From contig OZ242210.1 in NCBI GenBank assembly GCA_965206315.1, positions 2,418,001-2,482,000 of the forward strand: DNA of 64,000 bases. The letters run 5' to 3'. This DNA comes from Bin16 sp965206315 (GTDB lineage: Bacteria > Chloroflexota > Dehalococcoidia > Lucifugimonadales > Australimonadaceae). The position numbers and the translations under genes are program-made. Shown here piece after piece: positions 41,399 through 49,843 of the stretch. Every line of letters starts with the position of its first letter. Positions within the stretch are counted from its first letter, which is position 1. Below the pieces are notes generated by a model that was not told where the DNA came from, did not search any database, and saw only the letters and a program-made list of their open reading frames with translations.

Positions 41399-42889
41399 CT
41401 AGCCCACGTCTTCGGCGGCTGAGGCACCTGCGATCTTCCCGAAGACGGAGCCCTGCATGAGGCCTGCGCCGCCGGCGTAGTTGTGGTAGAAGAGCCCACC
41501 GACGATCTCGCCCGCTGCGTAGAGGCCGGGGATGGGGTTGTCAGTCGTGTCCATCACCTGCGCGCGGCGGTCGATGCGCAGCCCGCCGAAGGTGAACGTG
41601 ATGCCGCACGTCACGGCATAGCCCTCGTACGGCGGGGTGTCGAGCGGGAGCGCCCAGTTGGTCTTCGGCGGCTCGATGTTTTCCGTATGGACGCCATCCA
41701 GCACCGTGGGGTTGTAGTCGCCGGGCCGGCAGGCGGCGTTGTACTCGGCGATGGTCTGCGCGAGTCCGTCAGGGTCGATGCCCAGTTGGTCGGCGAGCTC
41801 CTCGATGGTGTCGGCCTCGCCCTTCGTCACCTGCGGAATGCGGTACTCGTCGCGCAGCAGGTGGAGCGTCTTCTGGTCGAACAACTGGAACGCTGCCCGC
41901 TCCGGCTGGAAGAGGATCTGCTTGCCGTACTTGGCGTAGGTGTAGTTGCGGAAGTCCGCGCCCTCGTCGACGAAACGCTTGCCGTCCACGTTCACGATGA
42001 GGCCGAACGGGTACGAGTGCTTCTGGTAGAGGTCGGTGATGGAGCGGTTGCCGAACGGCGGGGCGTTGAGGTCCCACGCCACGGCATGGCAGCCGCTGTA
42101 GTGGCCGAACGCCTGCGCGCCGACGTCGAACGCCATCTTGTGGCCGTCGCCGGTGTTGTAACGGACGCCGCGCACCTTGGCGAGCTCCCAGCCGGGGCCG
42201 AGGTAGCGCGCGCGCATCTCCGGGTTCGCCTCGAAGCCGCCGCACGCGAGCACGACCGCGCCGCCGGTGAGCGTCTGCCGTCCGTCGGGCGTGCGCACGG
42301 TGACGCCGTTCACGCGCCCCGAGTCGTCCTGCTCCAAGCACATCGCCGTGTGGTCGTAGCGGATGTCTATCCCGCGCTCGATGGCGATCTCGAAGAGCTG
42401 GTCGGAGAGGCCCTTCCCTCCCCCGACGGCCTGCAGGCAGAGGCCGCCCCAGAAACGGAACTTGCCCTCCACCTTGAACGCCTGGTGCGTCCACGACGGC
42501 ACGAAGCGCACGCCCTGCTCGTACATCCACTTCATAGTGGGGAACGACTGCCGCACGAGCGTATCGGCCATCTCCTGGTCGGAGAGTCCCTCCGTGACGC
42601 GCATGAGGTCCTCGAAGTACTTGGCCTCGGTGTAGGAGCCGACCTCCATCACCTCGAGTTCGGCCGGCGAGAGGTCCGGCACGAGCTGCACGACCTCGTC
42701 GATGCCCTTGTAGGAGAAGCGGATGGCGCCGCCGGTGAAGTAGGTGTTGCCGCCGCGCATCGGCTCCGGGGCTTTCTCGAGGACGACCACGCTCCTGCCC
42801 GCCTCGCGGGCGGCGAGCGCGGCGCAGAGGGCTGCGTTGCCCGCGCCGATGACGATGATGTCTGCGGTGTTTGCGTTGGTGGTGCTCAT
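41399..42889 (-). CDS. FAD-dependent dehydrogenase, tricarballylate dehydrogenase (TcuA)-like
   Basis: A 496-residue flavoprotein of the fumarate reductase/succinate dehydrogenase group. FAD-binding Rossmann start DIIVIGAGNAALCAALAAREAG (about 10-31), GGNTYFTGGAIRFSY, RGIDIRYDHTAMCLEQ, VVLACGGFEANPEM, and a C-terminal FGGLRIDRRAQVMD ... IPGLYAAGEIVGGLFYHNYAGGAGLM. The GGxT-x-x-x-GGA start and this end are typical of TcuA-like enzymes that oxidise tricarballylate to cis-aconitate. The exact substrate is not proven. Alone between two repeat clusters. Confidence 0.82.
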   Translation of the reverse strand: MSTTNANTADIIVIGAGNAALCAALAAREAGRSVVVLEKAPEPMRGGNTYFTGGAIRFSYKGIDEVVQLVPDLSPAELEVMEVGSYTEAKYFEDLMRVTEGLSDQEMADTLVRQSFPTMKWMYEQGVRFVPSWTHQAFKVEGKFRFWGGLCLQAVGGGKGLSDQLFEIAIERGIDIRYDHTAMCLEQDDSGRVNGVTVRTPDGRQTLTGGAVVLACGGFEANPEMRARYLGPGWELAKVRGVRYNTGDGHKMAFDVGAQAFGHYSGCHAVAWDLNAPPFGNRSITDLYQKHSYPFGLIVNVDGKRFVDEGADFRNYTYAKYGKQILFQPERAAFQLFDQKTLHLLRDEYRIPQVTKGEADTIEELADQLGIDPDGLAQTIAEYNAACRPGDYNPTVLDGVHTENIEPPKTNWALPLDTPPYEGYAVTCGITFTFGGLRIDRRAQVMDTTDNPIPGLYAAGEIVGGLFYHNYAGGAGLMQGSVFGKIAGASAAEDVG

Positions 42890-42955
42890 GGCGGGTTAGG
42901 TTAGCACGTTGGCAGGCGACTCGCGCCGCACACCTGCCTGCGCCCCGGAGCCGGA

Positions 42956-43186
42956 CAGGGCACCCACGAGGGGCGCCCCTACATCGGACACCCCGCGCCC
43001 CACACCACCGAGGGCCCTCACCCTCGCGCTAAAGCACGTTCCCCTCTCCTGAGGGAGAGGGGGCAAGCCAGCCCGAGAGATGCTTCGACTCCGCTACCCT
43101 CCGCTCTGCATGACAACACCCTACCCACCCCACAGCCCCTTGTGCGCTGCCCGCGCACTCTGGATTCCCGCCGGTGCGGGAATGAC
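42956..43186. repeat. Repeat cluster: D, B, E, A
   Basis: Family D at 42956-42985, B at 43010-43063, E at 43075-43121 and A at 43141-43186. The A copy ends 9 bases before the SDR stop. They fill most of the 306-base gap. Confidence 0.85.
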
Positions 43187-43195
43187 GGAGGAACG

Positions 43196-43951
43196 TCAGG
43201 TTATGGAGCGACCGCCGTCGACGACGAGCGTCTGGCCGTTGACCATCGCGGACTCGTCTGAGGCGAGATAGAGCGCGCAGAGGGCGGTGTCCTCCGGCGC
43301 GACGTGCCTGCCGAGCGGAACGGCCTCCTTCGGCGGGCCGGAGCCGCTCTGCCCCGCGATGCGCCGCTGTCCCTCCGCGTAGACGAGGAAGCCCGGCGCG
43401 ATGGCGTTGCAGCGGATGCCGTACGGGCCGTACTCGACCGCCACCTGCTTCGTGAGCCCGGCGATGGCCGCCTTCGCCGCCGCGTGGGCAGGATGGCGCT
43501 TCGAACCGGAGGAGTAGCCGGAGACGGACGATATGTTGACGATGGAGCCCCTGCCCGCCTCCATCATGGACGTCAGGACGTGCTTGCAGGTGAGGAAGAC
43601 CATCGTCAGCTCGTGGTCGAGCACGAAGCGCCAGTCCTCGAGGGTGGTCTCGTGGAGCGGGCTGAACCGCACGAGACCGGCGGCGTTGTAGAGCGTGTCG
43701 ATGCGTCCGTGTGTGCCCAGCGCGGCCTCCACGAGACGCTGGTTGGCGTCCTCCTGCGTGAGGTCGCCGACGACGGTTACGGGCTGCGCGGCTGCGCCGG
43801 TGAGCCAAGCTGCGGTCTCCGCGAGTCCGTCGGCGTCGAGATCCGCGAGCACGAGCGCCGCGCCCTCGCTGTCGAACAGCTGGGCGGCGAGACGCCCCTG
43901 CCCGCTCGCCGCGCCGGTGATGATGGCGACTTTCCCGCTCAATCGGCTCAT
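43196..43951 (-). CDS. Short-chain dehydrogenase/reductase with altered catalytic Tyr
   Basis: A 251-residue Rossmann protein of the classical SDR family. NAD(P) motif TGAASGQGR at about 13-21, LYNAAGLVRF in place of NNAG, catalytic Ser in ISSVSGYSS. The YxxxK pair is changed: the sequence is HPAHAAAKAAIAG, so His stands where Tyr is expected before AAAK. C-terminal GQTLVVDGGRSIT is normal. It may be a degraded, non-classical or non-catalytic member. Start at ATG 43951, overlapping the nuclease gene stop by 4 bases, with CCAGGAG upstream. Confidence 0.88.
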   Translation of the reverse strand: MSRLSGKVAIITGAASGQGRLAAQLFDSEGAALVLADLDADGLAETAAWLTGAAAQPVTVVGDLTQEDANQRLVEAALGTHGRIDTLYNAAGLVRFSPLHETTLEDWRFVLDHELTMVFLTCKHVLTSMMEAGRGSIVNISSVSGYSSGSKRHPAHAAAKAAIAGLTKQVAVEYGPYGIRCNAIAPGFLVYAEGQRRIAGQSGSGPPKEAVPLGRHVAPEDTALCALYLASDESAMVNGQTLVVDGGRSIT

Positions 43952-45072
43952 GCTACGCTCCTGGAACCTCTGCACTTGGGATACCGGGTGCAACTCAGAA
44001 ACATACCGTATTTCCCTTCGCGTAATGTCATTTTCGCTCCACATCTCGGGCAGCGTTGTTGTGTAAGTATCGCTTGCGGTTCAGGTGTGGTTTCTCCACG
44101 TTCAGATAACTGCACTATGTCATGTACCGACATGAGGTGCATCTGCTTACCGCACACAAACTGACGGACGCCTTGAGTGAATCCTCCGGTGCAAGCGAGA
44201 ATCGCATAGTCCGCCGGATAAGCATTCATGCTACCGAACAACTCCCTCGCCGCTGCGGGGCCTACAGGTTGCGAATAGCGCTTGCATTGAACGATGCCAA
44301 CTTGCCCATCCTTCCTCAGCACCAAGTCTACGCCGTCATCTCTTGACGGTGGCGTCATTTCAACCTGATAACCAACTCGTATGAACAGCGATGCCAATTC
44401 ACGTTCGAACTCAACCCCGCTGAGCGACTCCCAGTAACTCGTTACCTTTCTCATCCTGGCTCGTTCGGCGTCGCGCTCAGCCTTCTGCTCTACCCGGAGT
44501 GCCTCGCGGTGCTTCTCGATGCGCTGGCGATTCTGTTCCCTCGCCTCGTAGCGTGCTGCTAAGGCCTGTTCATATGCCTTGATGCGAGAGGCGATAGGAC
44601 TTCCCATCAGTATTCGTTGTCGCTTCTGTGTGACGGAAGATGAGATTTTGTTCTCAGCTAGCCCAGCTGCTATCAGTAACAGGACAGCAAGGAAGATTCC
44701 CCAACCAAACGTAGACTCTCCACTGCCGGTGAAGAAGAAAATCAAACTGGACACTGCGATAACCATCACTATCCATACCGAAGCTGCTGTCCAACAAGAA
44801 TGGTGGTCGTATGCCTTTACGCTGTACCTCTCACCGAGGGTACCGAAAGACGCTAACTTAGGCCAGTGATACAGCTGCCAATCTTCAAGGGCTATCCCGT
44901 AAGCGTCCATCGTAACGCTCGCGCACGATGTGCAGAGCCCACCGGCCTCATCGAGCCGCATCTCGGACTCGCAAAACAAGCATGTGCGTCCTATAGCGTC
45001 CCCCTTCTGTTCACCCAGACGTACAACTGCGCCGGGGTGCTCCTGCCAACTCGCAGCGCGCAGTCCCCTCAC
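43948..45072 (-). CDS. Membrane-anchored Mrr-type nuclease with two zinc ribbons
   Basis: A 374-residue multi-domain protein. N-terminal zinc ribbon (C31, C34, C47, C50: CLFCESE ... LCTSC); two membrane helices (about 97-114 and 123-138); a long charged helix/coiled coil (about 160-210); an Mrr_cat restriction domain (GVEFERELASLFIRVGYQVE at 219-238, Asp 249 in DDGVDL, QCK at 262-264 as the ExK variant); and a C-terminal topoisomerase-type C4 zinc ribbon (C341, C344, C361, C367). Mrr enzymes cut methylated or foreign DNA. GC is lower than the neighbours. The only clear start is a GTG inside a family B repeat, so the N-terminus is uncertain. Confidence 0.85.
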   Translation of the reverse strand: MRGLRAASWQEHPGAVVRLGEQKGDAIGRTCLFCESEMRLDEAGGLCTSCASVTMDAYGIALEDWQLYHWPKLASFGTLGERYSVKAYDHHSCWTAASVWIVMVIAVSSLIFFFTGSGESTFGWGIFLAVLLLIAAGLAENKISSSVTQKRQRILMGSPIASRIKAYEQALAARYEAREQNRQRIEKHREALRVEQKAERDAERARMRKVTSYWESLSGVEFERELASLFIRVGYQVEMTPPSRDDGVDLVLRKDGQVGIVQCKRYSQPVGPAAARELFGSMNAYPADYAILACTGGFTQGVRQFVCGKQMHLMSVHDIVQLSERGETTPEPQAILTQQRCPRCGAKMTLREGKYGMFLSCTRYPKCRGSRSVA

Positions 45073-45098
45073 CCTAGCCCTCTCCCTCAGGAGAGGGG
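45064..45098. repeat. Shortened family B repeat
   Basis: CCCTCACCCTAGCCCTCTCC followed by CTCAGGAGAGGGG, lacking the central GCGC arm. It lies directly next to the MmgE/PrpD stop and supplies the GTG used as the start of the Mrr-like gene. Confidence 0.75.
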
Positions 45099-45099
45099 A

Positions 45100-46470
45100 T
45101 CAGGCACCGAGGTTGGCGGTGAGCTCGCTCATCGAGGCGAGGGACTCGAGCGAGGCGACGCTCTGGATCACCTGCGCCGCGCGCTCCGCGCCGATGACGG
45201 GCCCGCTCCACTCGGTGAACTTGGCCTGCATCTCGTCCCACGTCATGGGGTTCTCGGGCTCGCCCTTGGGGTACGGGACGTTGCGCTCGATGGTGCGCCC
45301 GTCCGCCGTGCGCAGCGAGACGATGGACTCCATGCCGGAGCCGAACCGCGCGTCGAGCGTGACGCTCGTGCGCTGCATCAGGCGGCGCACCTCGGCGTCG
45401 TCCAGGCGGTCGTAGGCGTCCCATGCGTAGGCGCCCTTGCCCGCGGTTGCGGCAGCCGCGAAGTAGACGCTGAACTGGCCCTCGACGACGTTGGACGGCA
45501 CGCGCTTCATCTCCGCTGGGTCGGCCACGAGCCCGTAGCCGGTCTCGCCCATCGCGATGTCGATGGCGTCGATGTCGGGCGAGGCGAGCGACTCGGCGCG
45601 GACGATGTCGGCGACGGCGTCGATGGTGGCGTGGCTGTAGCGGCAGCACGGGTACGGCTTGACCGCGGTGTTCATCACCTCGAAGTCGCTGCCGAGTCCG
45701 TCGAGCGCGCGGGAAGCGTCCGCCCCTTCGCCGGCGTAGAGCGCGAAGTAGCCCCGGCTGCCCTCGATGGGCGAGGTCGCGCCGAGGTAGTCGTGGCGGG
45801 CCATCACGAGGCTCATCACGGCGTTATGCGCGGCGAGGCCGGTGTGGAAGCGCTTGTTCCAGGAGCCGTTCTCCAGGAACTGCGTCGAACCGGCGGACTG
45901 GCTGACGTTCAGCCCCATCGCGTTCGCGGTCTGCTGCGCGGAGTAGCCGAGCAGGCGCGCGCCCGCGGCGGAGCAGCCGAAGATGCCTGTGGTGGCCGTG
46001 GGGTGGAAGCCGCGCGCGTGGACCGAACCGCCGTGCGCCTTGCCGACCTTGCCGGTCACGTCGTAGCCGATGACGGCGGCGGTGAGGAAGTCGCGCCCGC
46101 TGACGTCGTGCTCGTCGGCGAGCGCGAGCAGCGTGGCGAAGAGCGGCGTGCCGATGTGGATGACGGCGTCGCGGTGTGTGTCGTCGAAGTCCATGCTGTG
46201 GGCGAACGTGGCGTTCAGGAGCGCGGCGTAGTGCGCCGGAAGCCGCTCCGGGCGTCCGAGCACGGCGCTCTCCCCCGCCGCGCCTGATGCGAGGTCCAGC
46301 ACGCCGTCGATGACGGGGCCGGACGACTCGCCGGTGCGGAGTCCGCCGTAGGCGACTCCCAGGAAGTCGAGGAGCATGTGCTTCGTGCGTTCCAGCACCT
46401 CGGGCGGGATGTCCTCGTACTTGAGGTTCTGCGCGTAGTCGACCAGCGCGTTCGTGATGCCGGTTGCCAT
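45100..46470 (-). CDS. MmgE/PrpD family protein
   Basis: A 456-residue protein of the family that holds 2-methylcitrate dehydratase and cis-aconitate decarboxylase. Typical: LLDFLGVAYGGLRTGES, NATFAHSMDFDDTHRDAVIHIG (the DDTH motif), GRDFLTAAVIGYDVTGKVG, GFHPTATTGIFGCSAAGARL, and KPYPCCRYSHATIDA. Both halves (helical domain and lid) are complete. Substrate could be methylcitrate, cis-aconitate or another tricarboxylate; the TcuA-like gene nearby makes cis-aconitate plausible. Followed 11 bases upstream by MaoC. Confidence 0.92.
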   Translation of the reverse strand: MATGITNALVDYAQNLKYEDIPPEVLERTKHMLLDFLGVAYGGLRTGESSGPVIDGVLDLASGAAGESAVLGRPERLPAHYAALLNATFAHSMDFDDTHRDAVIHIGTPLFATLLALADEHDVSGRDFLTAAVIGYDVTGKVGKAHGGSVHARGFHPTATTGIFGCSAAGARLLGYSAQQTANAMGLNVSQSAGSTQFLENGSWNKRFHTGLAAHNAVMSLVMARHDYLGATSPIEGSRGYFALYAGEGADASRALDGLGSDFEVMNTAVKPYPCCRYSHATIDAVADIVRAESLASPDIDAIDIAMGETGYGLVADPAEMKRVPSNVVEGQFSVYFAAAATAGKGAYAWDAYDRLDDAEVRRLMQRTSVTLDARFGSGMESIVSLRTADGRTIERNVPYPKGEPENPMTWDEMQAKFTEWSGPVIGAERAAQVIQSVASLESLASMSELTANLGA

Positions 46471-46481
46471 GATGATGCCTC

Positions 46482-46991
46482 CTACACTGACTGGGCGGCG
46501 GGCTCGGGGAACACGTCGTTGCCGGGGGCGTGCTCCCGCTTCCAGACCATGATGTCGCGCTCGAACTCGATGACGGTGACGCCTTCCTGCTGGAGGCCGC
46601 GCGTCTTGATGTGCACGATGCCGCGCCGGGGGTCGGACTTCGACTCACGGGTGGATATGACCTCGGTCTCGGACCAGAGGGTATCGCCCGCGAAGACAGG
46701 GTGCGGCAGACGCACCTTGTCCCAGCCGAGGTTGATGCCGTTGCGGCTCACGTCCGGCACGGTGAGGCCGGTGACGACGGCGAGGGTGACGAGGCTGTTC
46801 ATCAGCGGGCGCTGGAACTGGGTGTTCTTCGCGTACTCGGTGTTGAAGTGGATCTGGTTGTCGTTGTTGGTGAGCAGCGTCATCCAGGTGTTGTCGGCTT
46901 CCAGCAGCGTCCTGCCGACGGACGAGCGGTAGACGTCGCCGACCTGGAGGTCATCGAAGTAGCGTCCTTCCCAACCGGTCTTGATGCTCAT
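46482..46991 (-). CDS. MaoC-like hot-dog dehydratase
   Basis: A 169-residue hot-dog-fold protein. RYFDDLQVGDVYRSSVGRTL at the N-terminus, TLLTNNDNQIHFNTEYAK (the hydratase motif region with Asp/Asn and His), NSLVTLAVVTGLTVPD, and HPVFAGDTLWSETEV, as in mesaconyl-/itaconyl-CoA hydratases and enoyl-CoA hydratase 2. Start at ATG 46991 behind GGAGGGAGGA. Forms a unit with the MmgE/PrpD gene. Confidence 0.88.
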   Translation of the reverse strand: MSIKTGWEGRYFDDLQVGDVYRSSVGRTLLEADNTWMTLLTNNDNQIHFNTEYAKNTQFQRPLMNSLVTLAVVTGLTVPDVSRNGINLGWDKVRLPHPVFAGDTLWSETEVISTRESKSDPRRGIVHIKTRGLQQEGVTVIEFERDIMVWKREHAPGNDVFPEPAAQSV

Positions 46992-47068
46992 GCGATACGG
47001 GTCCTCCCTCCGGGATGGGGGTACTGTAACGGGTGCCGCGGGGGGCGTACAGCCCTGTGCGGGTCTCA

Positions 47069-47160
47069 CCCCCATCCTAACCTTCCCCCGTCAAGGGGGA
47101 AGGGACCAGACGCCCTCACCCACGCGCTGAAGGCGCGGGCCTCTCCTGACGGAGAGGGGG
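47069..47160. repeat. Repeat cluster: C and B, left of the IS
   Basis: Family C at 47069-47109 (CCTTCCCCC/GGGGGAAGG hairpin) and family B at 47111-47160. The IS30-type element begins 27 bases further on. Confidence 0.8.
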
Positions 47161-47186
47161 AACACCGGGCTGCGGGATTCCCTAAG

Positions 47187-48208
47187 TTCACAAACGAAGT
47201 GCAACACCAGACTAAGGTGTTGCCATGGGGAACCGCTATAGACAGCTTGGGATTGAGGAACGCTGTGCGATTGCCCGTCTACGTGCTGAGGGGCGCTCGC
47301 TCCGGGAAATCGCAGCAACTCTGGATCGCCCGCCACCGACGATTGCTCGGGAGTTGAAGCGCAACGGCACGAAGGACGGCGGCTACCGGGCGACCTATGC
47401 CCACGAGCAGGCCCGTGCACGGCGCTGGAGTGGCGCACGGCTGGACCGAGACGACGAGCTCCGCAGGGATGTGCTGAGCGGGTTGCAACTGGGCTGGTCG
47501 CCGGAGGCAGTGGCGGGGCGGTTGAAGAAGGAGCGCGGCAAGAGCGTCACCTCCCATGAGAGCATCTACCGGTTCATCTACGCGCAGATAGCGCGGACGA
47601 AGGACTATTCGTGGCGCAAGCTCTTGCGACGGGGGAAGTGGCGGCGCGGTCGGCACCAGCGCGGAGGGAGCAGTTCGGCCCGCACCATTCTGCACCGCCG
47701 GCCGCTCTCGGAACGCCCTGCAGCAGTTGCCGACCGGCAGACATTCGGGCACTGGGAGGCGGATGGGATGCAGTTCGGCAGGACCGGGCAGACGGTGCTG
47801 ATGCTGCACGAGCGCCGTTCAAGGCTGCTGATCGCGGTGCGGCGACCTTCGAGGGCAGCAGCACCGGTCGCCAAAGCCATCGCCGCCGTCCTGGGACCGC
47901 TGCCACCGGAGTTCCGCCAGACGGTCACGTTCGACAACGGCACGGAGTTCGCCCACCACTACGAACTCCACGCCTGGGGCATCGAGACGTTCTTCTGCGA
48001 CACCTATTCTCCGTGGCAGAAGGGAGGCGTGGAGAACGCTATCGGACGGATGCGCTGGTTCTTACCCCGCAAGACGAACCTGGCCTCACTGTCGGAGGGA
48101 GAGTTCACGGCGCTGTTGAGAGTGTATAACAATACGCCGCGCAAGTGCCTCGGGTGGCGGACCCCGGCCGAGGTGCTACGAGAGCAAGTGTTGCACTTCG
48201 AATGTGAA
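47187..48208 (+). mobile_element. IS30-family insertion sequence
   Basis: About 1,022 bases bounded by terminal inverted repeats. Left TTCACAAACGAAGTGCAACA (47187-47206); the right end (48189-48208) is its reverse complement with 18 of 20 matches (differences in the AAA/ATT centre). It contains one transposase gene. No target duplication is obvious from the adjoining bases. It is inserted among family A, B and C repeats. Confidence 0.85.
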
Positions 48209-48235
48209 TCCACCTTCCCGCCTTCGCGGGAATGA
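47225..48235 (+). CDS. IS30-family transposase
   Basis: A 336-residue DDE transposase. N-terminal HTH (YRQLGIEERCAIARLRAEG, SLREIAATLDRPPPTIAREL at 25-44), a second binding region GYRATYAHEQARARR, and an rve catalytic core: first Asp in FGHWEADGM, second in TVTFDNGTEF, third Glu in GGVENAIGRMRWF. It appears full length. The coding frame passes through the right inverted repeat and stops 27 bases beyond it (48235), so the last nine codons come from host repeat DNA. Confidence 0.93.
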   Translation: MGNRYRQLGIEERCAIARLRAEGRSLREIAATLDRPPPTIARELKRNGTKDGGYRATYAHEQARARRWSGARLDRDDELRRDVLSGLQLGWSPEAVAGRLKKERGKSVTSHESIYRFIYAQIARTKDYSWRKLLRRGKWRRGRHQRGGSSSARTILHRRPLSERPAAVADRQTFGHWEADGMQFGRTGQTVLMLHERRSRLLIAVRRPSRAAAPVAKAIAAVLGPLPPEFRQTVTFDNGTEFAHHYELHAWGIETFFCDTYSPWQKGGVENAIGRMRWFLPRKTNLASLSEGEFTALLRVYNNTPRKCLGWRTPAEVLREQVLHFECESTFPPSRE

Positions 48236-48308
48236 CGAGCGCGCTCCCGCTTCGCGGGGCGTCGTGCGCTGCCCGCGCACCCTGGATTCCCGCCGGTGCG
48301 GGAATGAC
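48210..48308. repeat. Family A repeats right of the IS
   Basis: A half-A hairpin (TTCCCGCCTTCGCGGGAATG, 48214-48233) and a full family A at 48263-48308, which ends 12 bases before the stop of the next minus-strand gene. Confidence 0.8.
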
Positions 48309-48320
48309 GAGGGTGTTGGA

Positions 48321-49106
48321 TCAGGCGGGGACCTGGAACGGGAGGCGCTCGGCGGTGCGGGCCTCGTTGAGGGCGACGAGGAGCTGGTACTCGATGTCGA
48401 GCCGCTCGCGGAAGGCGCGGGCCGCCGTCAGCTGGCGCTCCGTGGTGCAGGCCCAGTACGCCAGCGCCTCCTCCTCCCACGGCAGGTGCGTTGCGAGGTC
48501 GCTCAGCAGCACGTCGAAGAATTCCAGTGCATCCGGGGCGACGCCGTACCTGTCAACCAGCGCCTGTCGCACCGCGCCGTAGTACTCGCGCCAATAGAGG
48601 TCCGCCGCATACCAGGTGGCGATGCCGTCCAGCCACGTCCAGTCCCAGTAGCGGGAGTAGGTCATGAGCGTTCGTATGGAGAAGTAGGTGCGGGTGAACT
48701 GCTGCCACTCCAGCACCTCCTCCCGGGAGACGCCGATGCCCTCGCCGAACCGGAGCCACAGCTCCTCGTAGGCGGGGGTCGTTGCGCCGGTGAGGTCGTT
48801 GACGACCTCCGTGCCCTCCAGTTCCACCATGCGCCGGAGCATCTGCGTGCGGCATGGCTCGTCGTTGGTCTTGATGTAGACCGCGCCGGTGGCGAAGGCG
48901 AGGCCCTCGTTCCAGTACGGGTAGAGGTCCTGCACCCACATACGGAGCTGTTCGACGGAGAGCTCGCCGCGGATGAGCGCGTGGAGGAACGGCGGCGCGG
49001 CGGAGTACTTGCGCATCTTCTCGCGCTGGAGGAAGTGGACGAACACCGTTCCCTGCATCGGCGGGGTGAGCAGTTCGTCCGGTCGGAACGGCGGTTGGTT
49101 GCCCAT
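48321..49106 (-). CDS. TenA/PqqC-like haem-oxygenase-fold protein
   Basis: A 261-residue all-helical protein resembling PqqC and iron-containing haem-oxygenase-like oxidases. FLHALIRGELSVEQLRMWVQDLYPYW (42-67), VELEGTEVVNDLTGATTPAYEE, WQQFTRTYFSIRTLMTYSRY, and a last helix WEEEALAYWACTTERQLTAARAF. Acidic and His residues that might bind iron are present, but I cannot align them reliably. It follows a second protein of the same fold by 5 bases, so the two probably act together. Redox substrate unknown. Confidence 0.78.
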   Translation of the reverse strand: MGNQPPFRPDELLTPPMQGTVFVHFLQREKMRKYSAAPPFLHALIRGELSVEQLRMWVQDLYPYWNEGLAFATGAVYIKTNDEPCRTQMLRRMVELEGTEVVNDLTGATTPAYEELWLRFGEGIGVSREEVLEWQQFTRTYFSIRTLMTYSRYWDWTWLDGIATWYAADLYWREYYGAVRQALVDRYGVAPDALEFFDVLLSDLATHLPWEEEALAYWACTTERQLTAARAFRERLDIEYQLLVALNEARTAERLPFQVPA

Positions 49107-49111
49107 GCGCC

Positions 49112-49843
49112 TCAGACCCTGTCGCGAGCGTTGCGCTGCATGGTGAGGATGAAGGCGCGGCGCATCTCGTCCTGGATCCCGGCGGTCGTGGCGGTCTCGC
49201 GCACGACCTCCTCGCCGAACATGGCGTGCTCCATGTCGGCGCCGAACGGCGCGTGTTCGATCAGGAGCTGCACTGCCCTGTCGACGCTCTCGACACCGAG
49301 CGAGGCGTAGTGCTCACGGGCGTCGGCGATGAGCTGCTCGTAGTGCTCGACCGCGCCGGGGAGTCGCTTGGAGCCCTCGCCAACGAGCGCGCTGCTGAGG
49401 GCGACGGGCCAGGGGTTGGAGCGCTGGAGGTCGAACCACCAGCCCTCTTTCACGAGCGTCTCGGCGGGCGTGTCCTCCTTCTCCAGCGCGTCGATCTCGG
49501 CGTCGGAGAGACCCATCTCCTGCGAGTGCCAGCGGGCGAGGATGGGGTGGCTGGGCATCGGGCCGCCGACGGTGGTCTGGCCACCCTCGTCCACGAGCTT
49601 GCGGAGCTGCTTGCGGCGTATCGCCTTGTCGGTCACGTGGAGGTAGCGCTCGCCCTCGAATCGGTGGTTGGGGTCGCCGCCGGTGTGGAAGCGGCGCTTG
49701 GAGGCGGCGATCTCCTCCTTCGACTTGCCGCTGATGCCGTCGCCGCGGTACGGCGACTTGCCTTCGAGGAACTCGGCCCGGGTCTGCTCCAGCAGTTCGA
49801 TGAACTCGCCGGGCGACAGTGCTTCACGCTGTTGGTCGGCCAT
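49112..49843 (-). CDS. Second haem-oxygenase-fold/iron-containing redox family protein
   Basis: A 243-residue helical protein. SPGEFIELLEQTRAEFLEGKS, KAIRRKQLRKLVDEGGQTTVGG, SHPILARWHSQEMGLSDAEID, VALSSALVGEGSKRLPGAVEHYEQLIADAREHYASLGVESV, and HAPFGADMEHAMFGEEVV. The helix pattern with repeated E/H pairs (EHYEQL, REHYASL, DMEHAMF) fits iron-containing haem-oxygenase-like enzymes. Its partner is the PqqC-like gene 5 bases downstream, suggesting a two-subunit enzyme or an enzyme with accessory protein. Confidence 0.72.
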   Translation of the reverse strand: MADQQREALSPGEFIELLEQTRAEFLEGKSPYRGDGISGKSKEEIAASKRRFHTGGDPNHRFEGERYLHVTDKAIRRKQLRKLVDEGGQTTVGGPMPSHPILARWHSQEMGLSDAEIDALEKEDTPAETLVKEGWWFDLQRSNPWPVALSSALVGEGSKRLPGAVEHYEQLIADAREHYASLGVESVDRAVQLLIEHAPFGADMEHAMFGEEVVRETATTAGIQDEMRRAFILTMQRNARDRV

